Source: Orbilia blumenaviensis (Eukaryota > Ascomycota > Orbiliomycetes > Orbiliales > Orbiliaceae). From it: DNA of 64,000 bases. The DNA lies in assembly GCA_036872755.1 (NCBI GenBank), contig JAVHNS010000016.1:620001-684000 (forward strand). The letters run 5' to 3'. Position numbers and translations under genes: made by a program. The notes beneath the pieces were generated by a model. It did not search any database, was not told the DNA's origin, and worked only from the letters and a program-made list of their open reading frames with translations. This document shows, one piece after another, positions 36,510-48,233 of this stretch. Within the stretch, counting starts at the first letter, position 1. Each line of letters begins with the position of its first letter.

Positions 36510-38504
36510 CTATAGTGACCCAGTGGCTGAATACTTCAACTTACCGCCAACCCATGTCTCCAATATCTTGATATCACTCGTACTCTTCTGCTCCCAATCG
36601 AAGCACCGTAGATCTCTGCTAACAATCACAAAATCGGCAAACTTTCCAGCTTCCAGACTTCCAATTTCATTTTCCCACAAGATTTGTTTAGCTGGATTGA
36701 TGGTCACTCCCTTCAACGCATCTTCAAGGCCGACTCTTTGCCCCGTGCCTAGGATATTGTTACTGTTGTAGATTCGTCTTGTAATTGCGGTGCCGACCCA
36801 TAACAATGGGTCAGCGTCAGTAACAGGGCTGTCGCTATTAAATGAATATATAAGCCCCTGCTGAGCACCATCGCGAACGGGATCAATCCTCTCCGCTCTC
36901 TCCTTCCCAAGAACTCCATCCCTAAATGTATCACCCCAGTAATACACATGCCCCATAGTATGGCTAACCGCAATACCTAACTTCTTTGCTAATTCAAGCT
37001 GTGGTAGTTCTGTCACGGTAAAATGCTCGATTCGGTGAACGATACCAGACTGCTTGGGGTTATGTTTAGGGTATTTTTCGAATATCTTTTGGAAATTCCC
37101 AAGAACGATATCTGATGCTCGGTCCCCATTCGCGTGAATCATCAATTGATATCCGCGGTTTAGCCATTTGAGCATTTCGTTGTACATAGTTGTATTGAAA
37201 GCCGACTCTCCTTCTGGAGCGCCATCGGGCCAAACTAAAACTCCCTTTTCGTGGTCTTTAAAGTATCCAGGGAAGTGCTCAAGTAAGTATTTCTGTTTAA
37301 CAGCGGCAGTGAAGCCTTGGGTCGATCCGTCAGACCATAGTTTTACGGTTTTGATTATGAGCTCCTCTTGCTTGAACCCGCCAGGAGGCATGCCTGCTTT
37401 TCCAAGCTTCTTTTCGGCATCGCCAGGTTTGAAATTCGCAACCGCGGCACGGATTCGGATGGGTGATACTGTCTTCCCATCAGGTTTTGTGAGGCTTGCG
37501 ATGATATCCGTATCATTCTCTGTTACAACTCCCAAACCACCGTCGAAGACGGTAGTTATACCCTTCGTCAGCCATTGTTGGAAGATCTTGGGGAGGGCAT
37601 CGTATATTCTGCCGTTGCGCCCTGAGTTGGCGACCGTCGCATTCGCGGAGAACCGTTGAATTGCACCGCCTTCGACGAGGACACCGGTGAGTCGCCCGTT
37701 AGAGTCTTTGGCATATTTACCCCCTTCCGGCTCTGGAGTACTCTCGTCGACCTTGGCATCTTTGAAAGCGGGAGAATTGGCGTAGGCCAAGTGTCCGGAA
37801 GCGTTGAGAATGAGAATTGGGACGGTAGAAGACACTTCTTTATCAAGATCATCCTTGGAGAGATCACGCCAGTTAAGACGGGACGGATCGTAGCCGTAGG
37901 CAACTAACCATTCTCCAGGTTTCAAAGTCTTAAGTTCTGCTCTGAGTTGAGACATGGCAGATTCGAAGGTTGGTGCGCGAAGGGGGCTGATATCGAGGAA
38001 ATAGCCCTTGAGAAGCGCAGAGAGCAAGATATGCAAATGTGGCTCGACGAAGCCTGGTAAGATTATCTGATTCTTGAGGTCTCGGAATACTCGTCTGTTG
38101 CCTGACTTTTTGCGCACACGGTCGAGAGAACCGGCGGCGACAACTTTGCCATTCCGGATAGCTAAAGCTGCTACGGCGGACAGTTTACCGTTGGCCATTG
38201 TAATAATAGGACGGGAGTTCTGCCAATAACTGCTATAGAATATAATTGGGACATTTTCGTCACTAGTACGCTTCTCCGGCAGGGAAAACTGTCTGTCTAC
38301 GGCTTCGAAATCGAAATGTGAGGGCGAAATCTTGCCAATGAGCGTCTCTGCTAGTTTTATATGTCCCGTGAGGCAACTTTCTTGCTCCTCTTCATGATCG
38401 GGATGGGCAGTTGAAAGAGGTAGCTGACTGAAAACAAGGCCGGCAAGGACAAGAGGGCCCGCCGATAGCTGTTTGAGGAGCCTCATGACTGGAAATTGAG
38501 CCAC
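36510..38504 (-). CDS. Secreted amidohydrolase family 3 (YtcJ-like)
   Basis: One uninterrupted frame of 664 aa. A signal peptide is likely, best from the internal Met7 (MRLLKQLSAGPLVLAGLVFS...STAHP). Amidohydrolase-3 features are in order: LPGFVEPHLH (H156, H158 metal ligands), KLWSDGSTQGF (region of the carboxylated lysine), MIHANGDRASD, GIVHRIEHFT, and SDSPVTDADPL with the catalytic Asp. The family hydrolyses amide or imide bonds of small molecules, and substrates are mostly unknown. Most relatives are cytosolic, so the signal peptide is worth noting. The start may be 38504 or 38486. Confidence 0.88.
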   Translation of the reverse strand: MAQFPVMRLLKQLSAGPLVLAGLVFSQLPLSTAHPDHEEEQESCLTGHIKLAETLIGKISPSHFDFEAVDRQFSLPEKRTSDENVPIIFYSSYWQNSRPIITMANGKLSAVAALAIRNGKVVAAGSLDRVRKKSGNRRVFRDLKNQIILPGFVEPHLHILLSALLKGYFLDISPLRAPTFESAMSQLRAELKTLKPGEWLVAYGYDPSRLNWRDLSKDDLDKEVSSTVPILILNASGHLAYANSPAFKDAKVDESTPEPEGGKYAKDSNGRLTGVLVEGGAIQRFSANATVANSGRNGRIYDALPKIFQQWLTKGITTVFDGGLGVVTENDTDIIASLTKPDGKTVSPIRIRAAVANFKPGDAEKKLGKAGMPPGGFKQEELIIKTVKLWSDGSTQGFTAAVKQKYLLEHFPGYFKDHEKGVLVWPDGAPEGESAFNTTMYNEMLKWLNRGYQLMIHANGDRASDIVLGNFQKIFEKYPKHNPKQSGIVHRIEHFTVTELPQLELAKKLGIAVSHTMGHVYYWGDTFRDGVLGKERAERIDPVRDGAQQGLIYSFNSDSPVTDADPLLWVGTAITRRIYNSNNILGTGQRVGLEDALKGVTINPAKQILWENEIGSLEAGKFADFVIVSRDLRCFDWEQKSTSDIKILETWVGGKLKYSATGSL

Positions 38505-39917
38505 TGATTGGAATCTGGGGCCCGGCCCATCTGGAGTTGGCCCTGAGGGCAGATCTTATATATATCTTCGGGCTGGTCTTCCCACGTTTTTCGCATGACG
38601 TCGCGGAACGGTTGGCTCCTTGCACCTGCTCGATTCATCCGAGGCAGGTTTGGTACGCTGTCACCGCATATCGGCATACGCCATGCTTCGAGCAGCATGC
38701 AATCGGCCATTGGAATGAGACAATCCCCCGCATCTCTGATTCGTGAGGCGTTCTCGAAGCGCCAATGGGGAGCTAGGGGAGCTAGGGCACTAATGTCACC
38801 TGTGGTGCGTGTGCATTACCCGCGGAGTCGGGAACATTGGCCCGAGTGCGCATGGCGCACTATGTGGATTTTTTTAGACGGGTTGCATTGAAATTTCATC
38901 TCAGTAGGTCGATTGAGATTCTCAGCCGTAAAATGGAAGAATCTGGAAGTCGAGGTGTGGGAATTTAATAGTGGCGTCCTAGAAAAAAGCGAGCTCGTCT
39001 GGATAGCCAGGTTAAACGATAAACTGTGTTGCGGAGAATCTGTCAGCTACAAAATGCAACAGCCTTGTGGTAGACCACGAGCACACGTATATAGGTAGTA
39101 TAAAGGACGGGTAATTCTTCTATCTATCCGGCTCCCGATCATACGATATACATCGAAACTCTATTTATTATAGAGTTTGTGTGTGTTGTGGTCCGCAGAT
39201 CTTAATGATCTGATACCTTGTGCCGAAGTAACCTATTGGTTTCTAATATCGGACCGATTAAGTTCGGAGAGGGGTTACTTCGCATGGGGGAGTATGCCAG
39301 TTTTCTGGATGGTTGCACTTATACCGTCTGGTACAACGTTCGATTCTATTAAGATGTACCTAGGTAGCCATATAGTAGTCTCGTAGTAGCCATATAAGTA
39401 GTCACTGATCCTAGGATCTATATCTGTTAAATCGAATGACTGACCAGGGTTACAGAGGCTACTGCAGATGCATGGGACAGGCTTTTAATGGCTACCTAGA
39501 GTACTTAGGTATATAGAGCTTGCAAGTGGCTGGCTGCTCGAATAAAATCTTCTTCGGGTCCGCCTTTTTGAGTTATTGATTCTGTATCTGCCCGCCGTCT
39601 ACCAAAATTTTGTATCAATTTGAACCGGTAATTATCTAGGTACTTACTTTCACAGGAGTATGCGATGCTTATGGCCCCGAAGAAGCCCCCCCCGGAAAGC
39701 CGCAGATGGAGAAATATGTGTAGGTCCAACTCGGGTCGCGGGTTTATTGTGTAAAAAGAGTATGCCTGCATAGTACCATTCTGATTGAATAAGTCATATA
39801 CACAAAAAAAAAAGCGCTTCCCTTCCACCATTACCATCCTTCATTATCCACAATCGCTCTCTAGCTCAGCAATGGGCTTAGAACCTTCGTATAAATCCTA
39901 TTGTCGGATTGTTCCGT
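38505..39917. other. Intergenic region, no gene seen
   Basis: 1.4 kb with the amidohydrolase promoter at its left end. Frames up to 110 codons (39505-39837, minus) show no family signal. A TACCTAGGTA palindrome lies at about 39357-39366. Confidence 0.5.
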
Positions 39918-40569
39918 TTACACAAAAAGCAATCCTACGGTGCCCAAAGCTGTCAATCCCAGAACACCGTATCCTGTCCTGTAAACACCCCTAACCGTCA
40001 ATTCTCTGCCGGTATCCCATACCAAATGCCTAACGCCGTTCCAGAAATGGAAGCTAAAGCAAGCTGCCAATGGCGCCTTAACCACGGTCTTAACGGCGCC
40101 GTTAAGTTCCGACCACTTCTTTGACACATTTGAGACCGACATATCAACTCCGAATGGTGAAGCAAGGACGTATCCAATTGCGTAGAGGTAGAAGACACCG
40201 GAAAGAGCAACACCAGTGATACGGGTTGTCATGGAGAGGTACCATGTTAGCTGAGGTTGGTAGATCGTCAAGTGGGGGGAGACAGGTCGGACAAGTCTCT
40301 GAGCGGCAAGGATTGAATTGGCGGATGAAGCGGGAATGGATTCAGTAGTGAGCATTCTATAGCGGAAACATCAGTGCTATGAACTTTTATTATTATTTTT
40401 TTGACGTCCATTGTCGAGGAATATATGGAATTACCGTCTCGGAGTGAAGAATGTGGTGCTCTTCGGCCGGGCAGCTGCAATGTATGTTAGCCGTGGTCAT
40501 GTGAGAATATAAAGCTTGGCGCTACGTACACCTGAACAGGCTCCGCGAGAGAACTCTTGTCGACAGCAT
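39918..40569 (-). CDS. sdh3: Succinate dehydrogenase cytochrome b560 subunit (SDHC)
   Basis: Three exons on the minus strand, 40569-40530, 40474-40435 and 40356-39918, give 172 aa. The first two exons are 40 nt each and encode the mitochondrial presequence (MLSTRVLSRSLFRSARPKST...). The donor GTACGT at 40529 was preferred over the overlapping GTGTAC two bases upstream, because only it keeps the frame. The mature part has RPVSPHLTIYQPQLTWYLSMTTRITGVAL, the sdh_cyt signature, and HFWNGVRHLVWDTG. Three transmembrane helices anchor complex II in the inner membrane and help bind haem and ubiquinone. Identification is secure. Confidence 0.95.
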
Positions 40570-41363
40570 TGTGGATATGTCTATTCTGGAGCGATATCCC
40601 GTCTGCGATCGAAGTGATTGATATGTGGTGAAGTTGAAGATGGAAGTTGACGAGACGAGGATTCGAATAAACTCGGGTAAGAGGCATATGATTTCATTGT
40701 TTGGTTGCTTCCTCGGCTGTTGGCCGCAGCCAATCAAACGCTGTCCATTCCAAACACCAAAGCCGAAAATTTTCTTTCGCTTGTTCGACTTCCTCTCTTC
40801 TCTTCTCTTCTTTTCTCTTCTTTTCTCCTTCATCAAGCATCCTCTCCACCCCCACTTTCGCGGTAAGGCCGTCGGGGACAGGTTATCTGTCCCTTGGTCG
40901 TATTGCATTTGCTACAGAGATACAATCTATTTCACGATATCGCTTCGACTATAGTAGACGGTGTTTCGTCTGGGGGAAGGGACAGAGGCTGCGAGAAGGA
41001 AGAACTTATGGGAAAACCCGTTTAATCGCGCAACAGTTGGATAGTGGCTGCCGGCGTTTCATACACGAGGTTACATATATCGCACCTATCAATCATATCG
41101 ATCGGAAGCTAGCGGACGACGGATTAATTGACGAGACGCGAACTGAGGGATCAGTCGTAAAAAGCGGTCGCGGGCAGTAAAAGCGTAATCGAAGATAGAA
41201 CAGCATCGTATACACAGGATATCTCAATCGCTAAATCAAATCAAATTTGCTGTAACCAAAGAACGCCAACCAGTTCGTTTCTATTCCCCATTCTTTCATT
41301 ACACATATTAAATTCCTCGCCTGCCCTATTCGCCCCCTGCGACTGGTGGCGTGAATATTACTA
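40570..41363. other. Promoter of SDHC with polypyrimidine tract
   Basis: A 40-bp tract of CT repeats (TCTTCTCTTCTTTTCTC-like) lies at about 40790-40830, roughly 220-260 bp upstream of the SDHC start; on the coding strand it is GA-rich. No other gene was seen in the gap before Gtr1. Confidence 0.5.
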
Positions 41364-42471
41364 CTACCTCCCCACGGCTTTGTCAATCACCTCCAGCTTC
41401 TCAAAATGCTTCCTACACGTCGCTATATTCATCAGAGTCGTCGTGCTTTCCGCTGCATTTGCTGGCATAACTACCAAAATATACGTGTTGGGGGTTAGAA
41501 TGTCAATGAAAGCGGAGAACTTGTGCGCCCTCAGCTCGAACGCCGTGAAATTTGATGCCATTTTCCTAGAGGCAAGCCAGTCAATCAGTTAGCCACCTGC
41601 ATTCTCGTAATATCAAAAGAACAATCTAGAACGCGCCTGTCGGTCAGGACCGGGTTGGGGTATTCTTATACGTACGAGCAACTTTGCTTGAACTGCTTGA
41701 CGATATTACTGATCTTTTCGAATCGATCTGGGAATGGATTCTGTACTGGCCCCCTTGTTACATGTGCGATGACTAAGAAAGTCGTCCGTTCGAATAGTAT
41801 AACCTCTTCCGCCTCCGCAATCTCTGCAAAGGCTGTGAGGTGTCGCTCGAGTATCGGTCCGTTCGGTATTAAGGTGTACACAATCGAAGCCCACGCTTTA
41901 TACAGCGTCTCGTCCCATATCGATGTCGCGAAACACGTGATTTCCATGCCCAGTGACTTTTTCCGGAGGAGAGCAGAGCGGTCCTGGAAGGCGCCTTCGC
42001 GGTATTCGATCTGTACCAAGTCCATTTTGTGAATGAGACAGAATATATGGGCGTTAGGGCTGTTATCTCGTAGCGCTTCGACGCAGTTGACATAGGTAAT
42101 GAGGTCGCGATCGAACTCTCTAGACTCGATATCAAAAACATAGATCAGGACCTCGACGTGCTTGAAGATATGGTCTCGCTGGCTGTTAAGGTAGTTGTCG
42201 ATAAAAGCATCTTGGCCACCACAGTCCCACAAGTTGAGGGTAAGGCCACCGAGGAAACGGACATGGTTGTGCTCGACATCGATAGTTGCGCCCAGCCGGC
42301 GGGTATCCTTTGCGACGTAATTCGAGAAGACGATGGAGCGCATAGAGGACTTGCCAGAGCCAGATTTGCCCTGTCGCACGACATTAGCTCGGTCAAAGCA
42401 GAACCTGAAAAGAAGAGTTGGAATACCATCAGCAAGACCTTCTTCTTGCGACGGGACTTTGAGTCCTCCAT
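41364..42471 (-). CDS. gtr1: Gtr1/RagA small GTPase
   Basis: Three exons, 42471-42427, 42370-41676 and 41565-41364, encode 313 aa. Exon 1 ([15 protein letters not shown]) joins to [18 protein letters not shown], the Rag-type G1 loop. Then come [28 protein letters not shown] (switch regions and G3) and [10 protein letters not shown] (G4-like HKMD). The C-terminal roadblock-type dimerisation domain continues across the last intron. Gtr1 with Gtr2 forms the vacuolar heterodimer in the EGO complex that signals amino-acid sufficiency to TORC1. All junctions agree with the family. Secure. Confidence 0.95.
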
Positions 42472-43240
42472 CTTAGCGGTCGGGCGAAGTAGCTGCGGTA
42501 CTAAACGGCGGTGAAGCGGTTGATGAGAGGTTCGGAGGGAAAGCCGACCTTGAAGGCCCGATGTGAAGCGAAACACAAGCTACCTCACCACAACACATTT
42601 GTTGTGTTACATTTCGCACATCCCATGCTTCCGCCAATGCAATGCACCGTACCATGCAGTTCCTGTCATTGATTGATGTATCTACAGGTTAAGCTCCCCA
42701 AGCTTTCTGAAAAAATTTTGCGGCTATTATTCCCTTTTGATACATCCCCGCTTGGCTTTCGCTTTTCTTATATTTAATTTTAAATTTTTTCGTTTCTTAA
42801 TCAAGAACTAAGACCACTTATAATTAACATTGCCATGAAAAGGAGTTTATGCAGTTCAACCAAACATACACATACATGTCGTTAGCATGTTAATTAATGT
42901 TAATTATGTCAAGTTGCCGGTTTGAAATGCTGACTATTGCATTTTTGGATATCCCTCAAAAGTACAAAACGTGTACTTCTATTCAAAAGTGCATCCAGCC
43001 CCGCATCTATACACTGCATATGTGGCGAAACCTTCACAATACGTACTTGGCAAGCGCTTGCTTCCTTTTCTCTTTCTAACGATTGGGGGAAATTTACATA
43101 TAAATACATCGTGAAATGTTTCTTGGATCAACAAGTCTTCCTCCCAGGTAGTTCAAGCTTGTTCACAAGGCCGGATTCGCAAGTATTAATATTAGTAGTT
43201 CTTGTCAATTCTGGTGATGAGGCTAGCCGAAACCACAACG
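42472..43240. other. Divergent intergenic region
   Basis: 769 bp between the divergent Gtr1 and F-box/LRR starts, with an AT-rich centre (about 42760-42840). No gene was seen. Confidence 0.5.
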
Positions 43241-45198
43241 ATGGCGGTTGAGACCTCGATAAGATTAATAGATCTACCCTACGATGTACTCAGGCTGATA
43301 TTTCGACACAATGTAAGTTCAAACCACAACATATAACCGAGAGAGATGACTTCAATTGAAGATATCAACGTTTAGGTATTTTATCTAACAATTTAAGTAG
43401 GTTAGTGTCCAAGATCTGAAGTCTCTCCGCTATGTCCACTTCGGGCTTCACAGCATTGTCGACCCCCTCCTCTTCGAAAAAATCAAGATATCCGCACCCA
43501 TATACCTGGACGAAGTGCCGTATTACGATCCTTCCAGAAAAAAGAGGAGGATCTGGAGCCCCGTCAATCTCAGTTTTCCAAACGCTGGGGACCCAGATCC
43601 TGAAACATCTGAGTATCAGATATCCGCTATCCTAGAGCGTCGGGTACCTCCAGTTCTGATCGAAAATGCCCAAAATATCGTTGTCCGACGTTACGATATA
43701 TATGAAGGGTATCCAGACGAGGAAAAAATGAAGAAAACCTTCCCGCAATACTCTCAAAATGGCATTGAAAGCCTGGGGCATTTTTTATGCAGTATGAAGA
43801 AATTACAAGCTTTATCGTAAGTTTTGGCCTCTAAGGGCTTCTCGTTTTTTCATGGCATCCCAAACCTGTGAACCCCCCGAAAGTTTGGCAATTTGCAAAC
43901 GAGGTCTTTGATTTTTTTTTTTTTCTAACACCTTAGCCTACATCAGCTGGTCTATCCCTTACTCTGGCGTCTCCCGCGAGATAAATTTATCGCCTATCGC
44001 AGGGCAAATGAAATCTCTCTGCCTGGTAGCCAGTGACCCAGGGGGGCCACCTAATTGCCCACATGAAATTTTCAGGGGATTTGCTTTCTTAAGATCGCTC
44101 GAGATCAACTTAACCGATACGGCCGATTATTGTATCGCGAAACTGGATCACCTCCCGCATTTGAAGAAACTTGTCTTGACAGCTTATGAGCCGAGGATTA
44201 GGCTGCATAGGAAAATCGACATTGTGGATTTTCTAAAAGCTCAGAGAACCCCGTTTAGCCTGCAGACGCTCCTTTTATCCCAGATCTGTTCTACTATACC
44301 CATACCACAGGATATTGCTAAAACTTTTCTTTCCGAGTTGCAGACATTGCATTTGTACACCGGCCCGGGATTGGATAGCTGCCCCGTGGTAAACGCCCTG
44401 GGAGAGAACAGTATCAACATCCGCCATCTAACTTTGGAAGGGTGTCATCCCGATATCACCGACTATCTCAAATCTTATCAAGATACACTTATATCCTTTG
44501 AGGTTTCAGTCAATAGTGCTAGCGATAACAAAGGTTTCGATGACGAGGAAGATCCATGGGCATATAGTGGTTCTAGAAGCCGCCGGCAAGAGGAAATCCT
44601 AGAACAAAAGATACAAACCTTCAAGTCAGATGTCTGGAAATCCATAGTGGCTGCACACAAGAACTCCATTGAAGTCTTGTCTCTAGCTGAAAACTTCCAT
44701 TTGGAATATGACGATGCACAAGTTCTCTCCCAATGCAAAGCGCTTAAAATCATCACTATGAAAGGGGATGACGATGTTTTCGAAGCTTTGGTACCTGTTG
44801 CCGCGAAGTTACCTTTATTACAAACGGTAAATTTTGAACTACCATGGAGACTTCGGAAACCCAATATGAGCGGCTGGTGTGGGACGGCGCAAGTTGAATG
44901 GTATAGAAAGCCAAATGATTTTGAGAGTAGGATTAGGAGTCTACACTGGCGGGAAGAGGACATTGACATTGAAGGGTCGACCTGGGCAAACGTATGTTTT
45001 AGACTAGAAAGATCACGAGTGGAGTTGAGACTTATGAGGAGGCAGGATAAGTACTACCCCTGGATTTTGGTCGGGGAAGGGGATTTGGGTATTGAAGGAA
45101 GGGAAGGAGACAACGGAACTGATGAGGATGAGGATGAGGGTGGGGATGAGGGTGGGGATGAGGATGGAAATGAATATGAAAGCGAGAGTGAAGATTAA
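43241..45198 (+). CDS. F-box protein with leucine-rich C-terminal region
   Basis: Three exons, 43241-43312, 43401-43816 and 43947-45198, give 579 aa. An F-box starts near residue 10 (LIDLPYDVLRLIFRHN, VSVQDLKSLRYVH) and is followed by irregular LRR-like segments (LDHLPHLKKLVLTAYEP; INIRHLTLEGCHP; CKALKIITMKG). The AG at 43946 is used because the closer AG at 43936 leads to a stop after 33 codons, while this one gives LSWSIPYSG...INLSPIAGQMKSL, typical of fungal relatives. The C-terminus is a highly acidic Asp/Glu/Gly repeat encoded by GATGAGG-type tandem units at about 45120-45175. Likely an SCF substrate receptor; target unknown. Confidence 0.8.
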
Positions 45199-45323
45199 TC
45201 TTGAGTATATATACTATCAATTAGATGTCAGATACAGCTTGTGCGTTCTATCTACTTGCGAAATTCTAGATCTGATATAATACTACCAACTACCAAGGTA
45301 GTAAATATGGACTTGAGAATTAA

Positions 45324-47117
45324 TTAAGCCTTGAAGTTGAGTTTTAACGATCGTTTCCCATTAGAATTCGTATTAGGATCCCAAGTTGGATTCATATTAG
45401 TATTCCTGTTACTTCCCAACTGGTTCGGCATCTGTGCTGGCAGTACATTAGTACCGGTGCGCGTTATAGGCCTGACGATTCTCCGATTCTCCATACTGCC
45501 ATTAGCCTTACTCGAGTCGGGAACTGCAGCATCCGTCATAGCACCCTTCCTGTTTCTTCGGATCGCATACTTTGTATCTGAACGCGGCCTTGTATCTTGA
45601 AGTGGCGGCGGTGCTAAAGTTATATCAATGTCAGAGTCAAACGACGCCCAAGGACTTCTCACAGTAGCCTTCTTGAGGGCGGGCGGTGGCATATCAAAAT
45701 CGAGGGAGCCAATAGATCCTGCAATACCTGACTGCTGAAGTGCCGTATTTGCTTGCCCTGTAGATGCTACTGTGGGCTGTCCTGCGGAAAATATGTCGCC
45801 TATATCAATATATTGTGTGTCCACCGGCCCAGTGGATGCTTTTTGGAGGGGTTTCTTAGATATTGTAGAAACTGGTTTTTTGTATGCCATACCAGCTAGT
45901 TGGTTATATGTCTTATCAAACGGTTGATTGTATACCGTATTGACCGGTTGATTGTATGGAATATCAAGTGGTACGCCGAAGTCATTATTAGGACGCCAGT
46001 CCAACGATGCACCAACTGGACCAGTGAAAGGCGTGTTTTGTAGCCAGCTATAAGTCGTGTCAACTGGTCCAGTGGGCCCTTCATTTAGTGGCCGATTGAA
46101 TCCCATATCCATTGGAGTGGTATAGGCCATGTCCATTGGGCCTGTGGATGCTGTATTCGACGGCCCAGTAGATGCTGCAGTATCGAATCCTTCCTCGACC
46201 ATAGGTCCAGATCGACTCTTTGCACCCTGCTGTTCAAAATCTAAAGGCCCCAGTGGACGATCAAAAATGCTAAGTCCGTCTGAAACCCCGTTGTTTAGGT
46301 TCGAGCCATCACCTTGATCTTGATCCAACGTATCCAGCCCCGCCAGGAAATCTGGGTAATCGAAAGGATTTACCCCATTTGAGTTTATGTAGCTATCATC
46401 AGCGTCATTATAATCATCATCGCCTCCTCCATAAAAGAGCCGCTGTTGTCGAGCTAATTCGGCTTCTTCTCGGACTCTGACGTCTGCAACTAGCTGCAGC
46501 ATTTCAGGAGTGTTAAGATTTGGATCTGGAGGAGGGAAGGGGTTTTCGTCGCTTGGTTTCCAGTCCTTGATGTAGTCCATGAGATTTCTCAAGTCAACAT
46601 TTAGAAACGGATCGTTGACCAGGTAATTGTCCGGGTCTAGCGGTTCTATTTGTTGCGCATTCGAGAGAGCACTTTAGCTCTACAACTAACCATTTGATAT
46701 TGCAAACATAATTCAAAATACGAACTGCAGGTAGCTGTGGGATCGGGGCTGAGGTATGAACAAGATTTTCCCCTGATACGTACCTTGCATGTTGGGTGGT
46801 CCATCTAATGCAGCCAAGGTATTGTATATATTTTGGGCTGCGTTTATAAGATCGTCGGAGGGGAAAGAAGCCCCTCCAAAGATTCCGGTTCGCTCACCGA
46901 TTGCCGCACCTATTACATCTTGAACGTAGTTATAAGATTCTTCGGCGCTTGGAATGTAGTCGGCATACGCTTCCATTACTCCTTGTAAGGTTTCAAGGTC
47001 AGCGATTATATTGTCGACACTGTTAGTCCGAACTGATAAAATCGGTAAATCGAGCGCCTGTATCATAGAAGATAGAATGGCTGTACCAAGGACAGCCCGG
47101 CATATTTTGAAGACCAT
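45324..47117 (-). CDS. Secreted low-complexity repeat protein, unknown family
   Basis: Two exons, 47117-46780 and 46671-45324, encode 561 aa. A signal peptide (MVFKICRAVLGTAILSSMIQA) leads a small helical region of about 90 residues. After an acidic patch (GGGDDDYNDADDSY) the region around residues 280-405 is built from degenerate units of the type TGPVDTxY, NxPxDxxY and STGPxxTA. The tail is basic and Asn-rich. The donor GTATCA was chosen because only it keeps the frame into exon 2. I do not recognise it. A secreted, intrinsically disordered, repeat-bearing protein could be a wall or effector-like protein, which is inference. It lies with other secreted orphans towards the AT-rich end. Confidence 0.7.
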
Positions 47118-48233
47118 GCTCTATTAAAGGGCGTGATGTTAGTATACCATAACAACGGATCTCTTATATATAGTGTCATTTAAACATAAATTTCGATATC
47201 GAGATCCGAGCGACTGGGCATACGTACGAAACAAAAGCTTTTACCTCAAGATCCGCCAATACTGATCATAGATGTTTGACCAACGTGTTGAAGCTCTTTG
47301 ACTCTGATACTATTGTGATATCGATATATTATATACAATGCATGCCTAACCCATAATATTCATCTTAAATTGTTTGTAGTTGAATTTCGAGTATTTCCCA
47401 TGCTGTGCCCACATGCTTAAACGTAAGCCATGTCCGGCCATTTTTCTCTCTTAATTATAACAATATGTGCTCAAAAGCGCCACGACCTAGCTTCATACCA
47501 CTACTTTGGCCCAGCCTCAGTCCCATATCTGATACAATTCCAATATTAATTTGAGTACGCAACATACTAAAATACCCGCTTTATGCCTCAACTCTATCTG
47601 AAGATCCAGTCTTAGTACATATGCCCTCCTATATTTTCCGGGTCTTCCCTGTCCTGAGATCGCTCTGAGCTGGCACCCACTTTTCCTTCGACTTGAAACC
47701 ATACGTGCCGATGAACTAAACCCCCCCTAAAAAAAAAAAAAAAAAAAAAATCTTAATCTTTGGATTAAACTACTTGAGGCCTTCTTTTCGAATAGAAAAG
47801 ATGGATAAAACCTCCGCTTTAACGTTTTTAACGCATTTGCAGTGAATTACAAGGAGAATTTTTGATCTCGAATTTAGGTTCGACTGTACCGTTCTGTTGC
47901 ATGAGTGTACTACGGGCAACCCAACCAGACGTAAATTTATTTCATTGCTATAGCGCTACCAATTATCAAACCAATTATTCCTTTGCCTGTGAATTATGGT
48001 TGTTTCGTAGCCAGTCCTTCTGCATAGAAGCAATGTTCTAACGAAAGCTGGATCATTCACGCCCTATCTGTGTACTTACAATAGAGCATAGGCTCAGGAT
48101 AAATTCATACCAATTACCTACATAAGTAGGTGTCTTACCCATAAAAATACCAAAATTTCATTGCAACCACAAAGCAAAACCTCAAATGAAAATTTAAGAT
48201 GGATTTAATCAAACCACCAATCACAGATATGGT
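47118..48233. other. Intergenic region with a 22-base poly-A run
   Basis: 1.1 kb without a gene. A run of 22 A at 47729-47750 follows seven C and a T. The left part holds the promoter of the secreted repeat protein. Confidence 0.5.

Noticed and set aside
45120..45175. GATGAGG tandem repeat as a separate minisatellite
   Set aside because: It lies inside the coding frame of the F-box/LRR protein and encodes its acidic tail.
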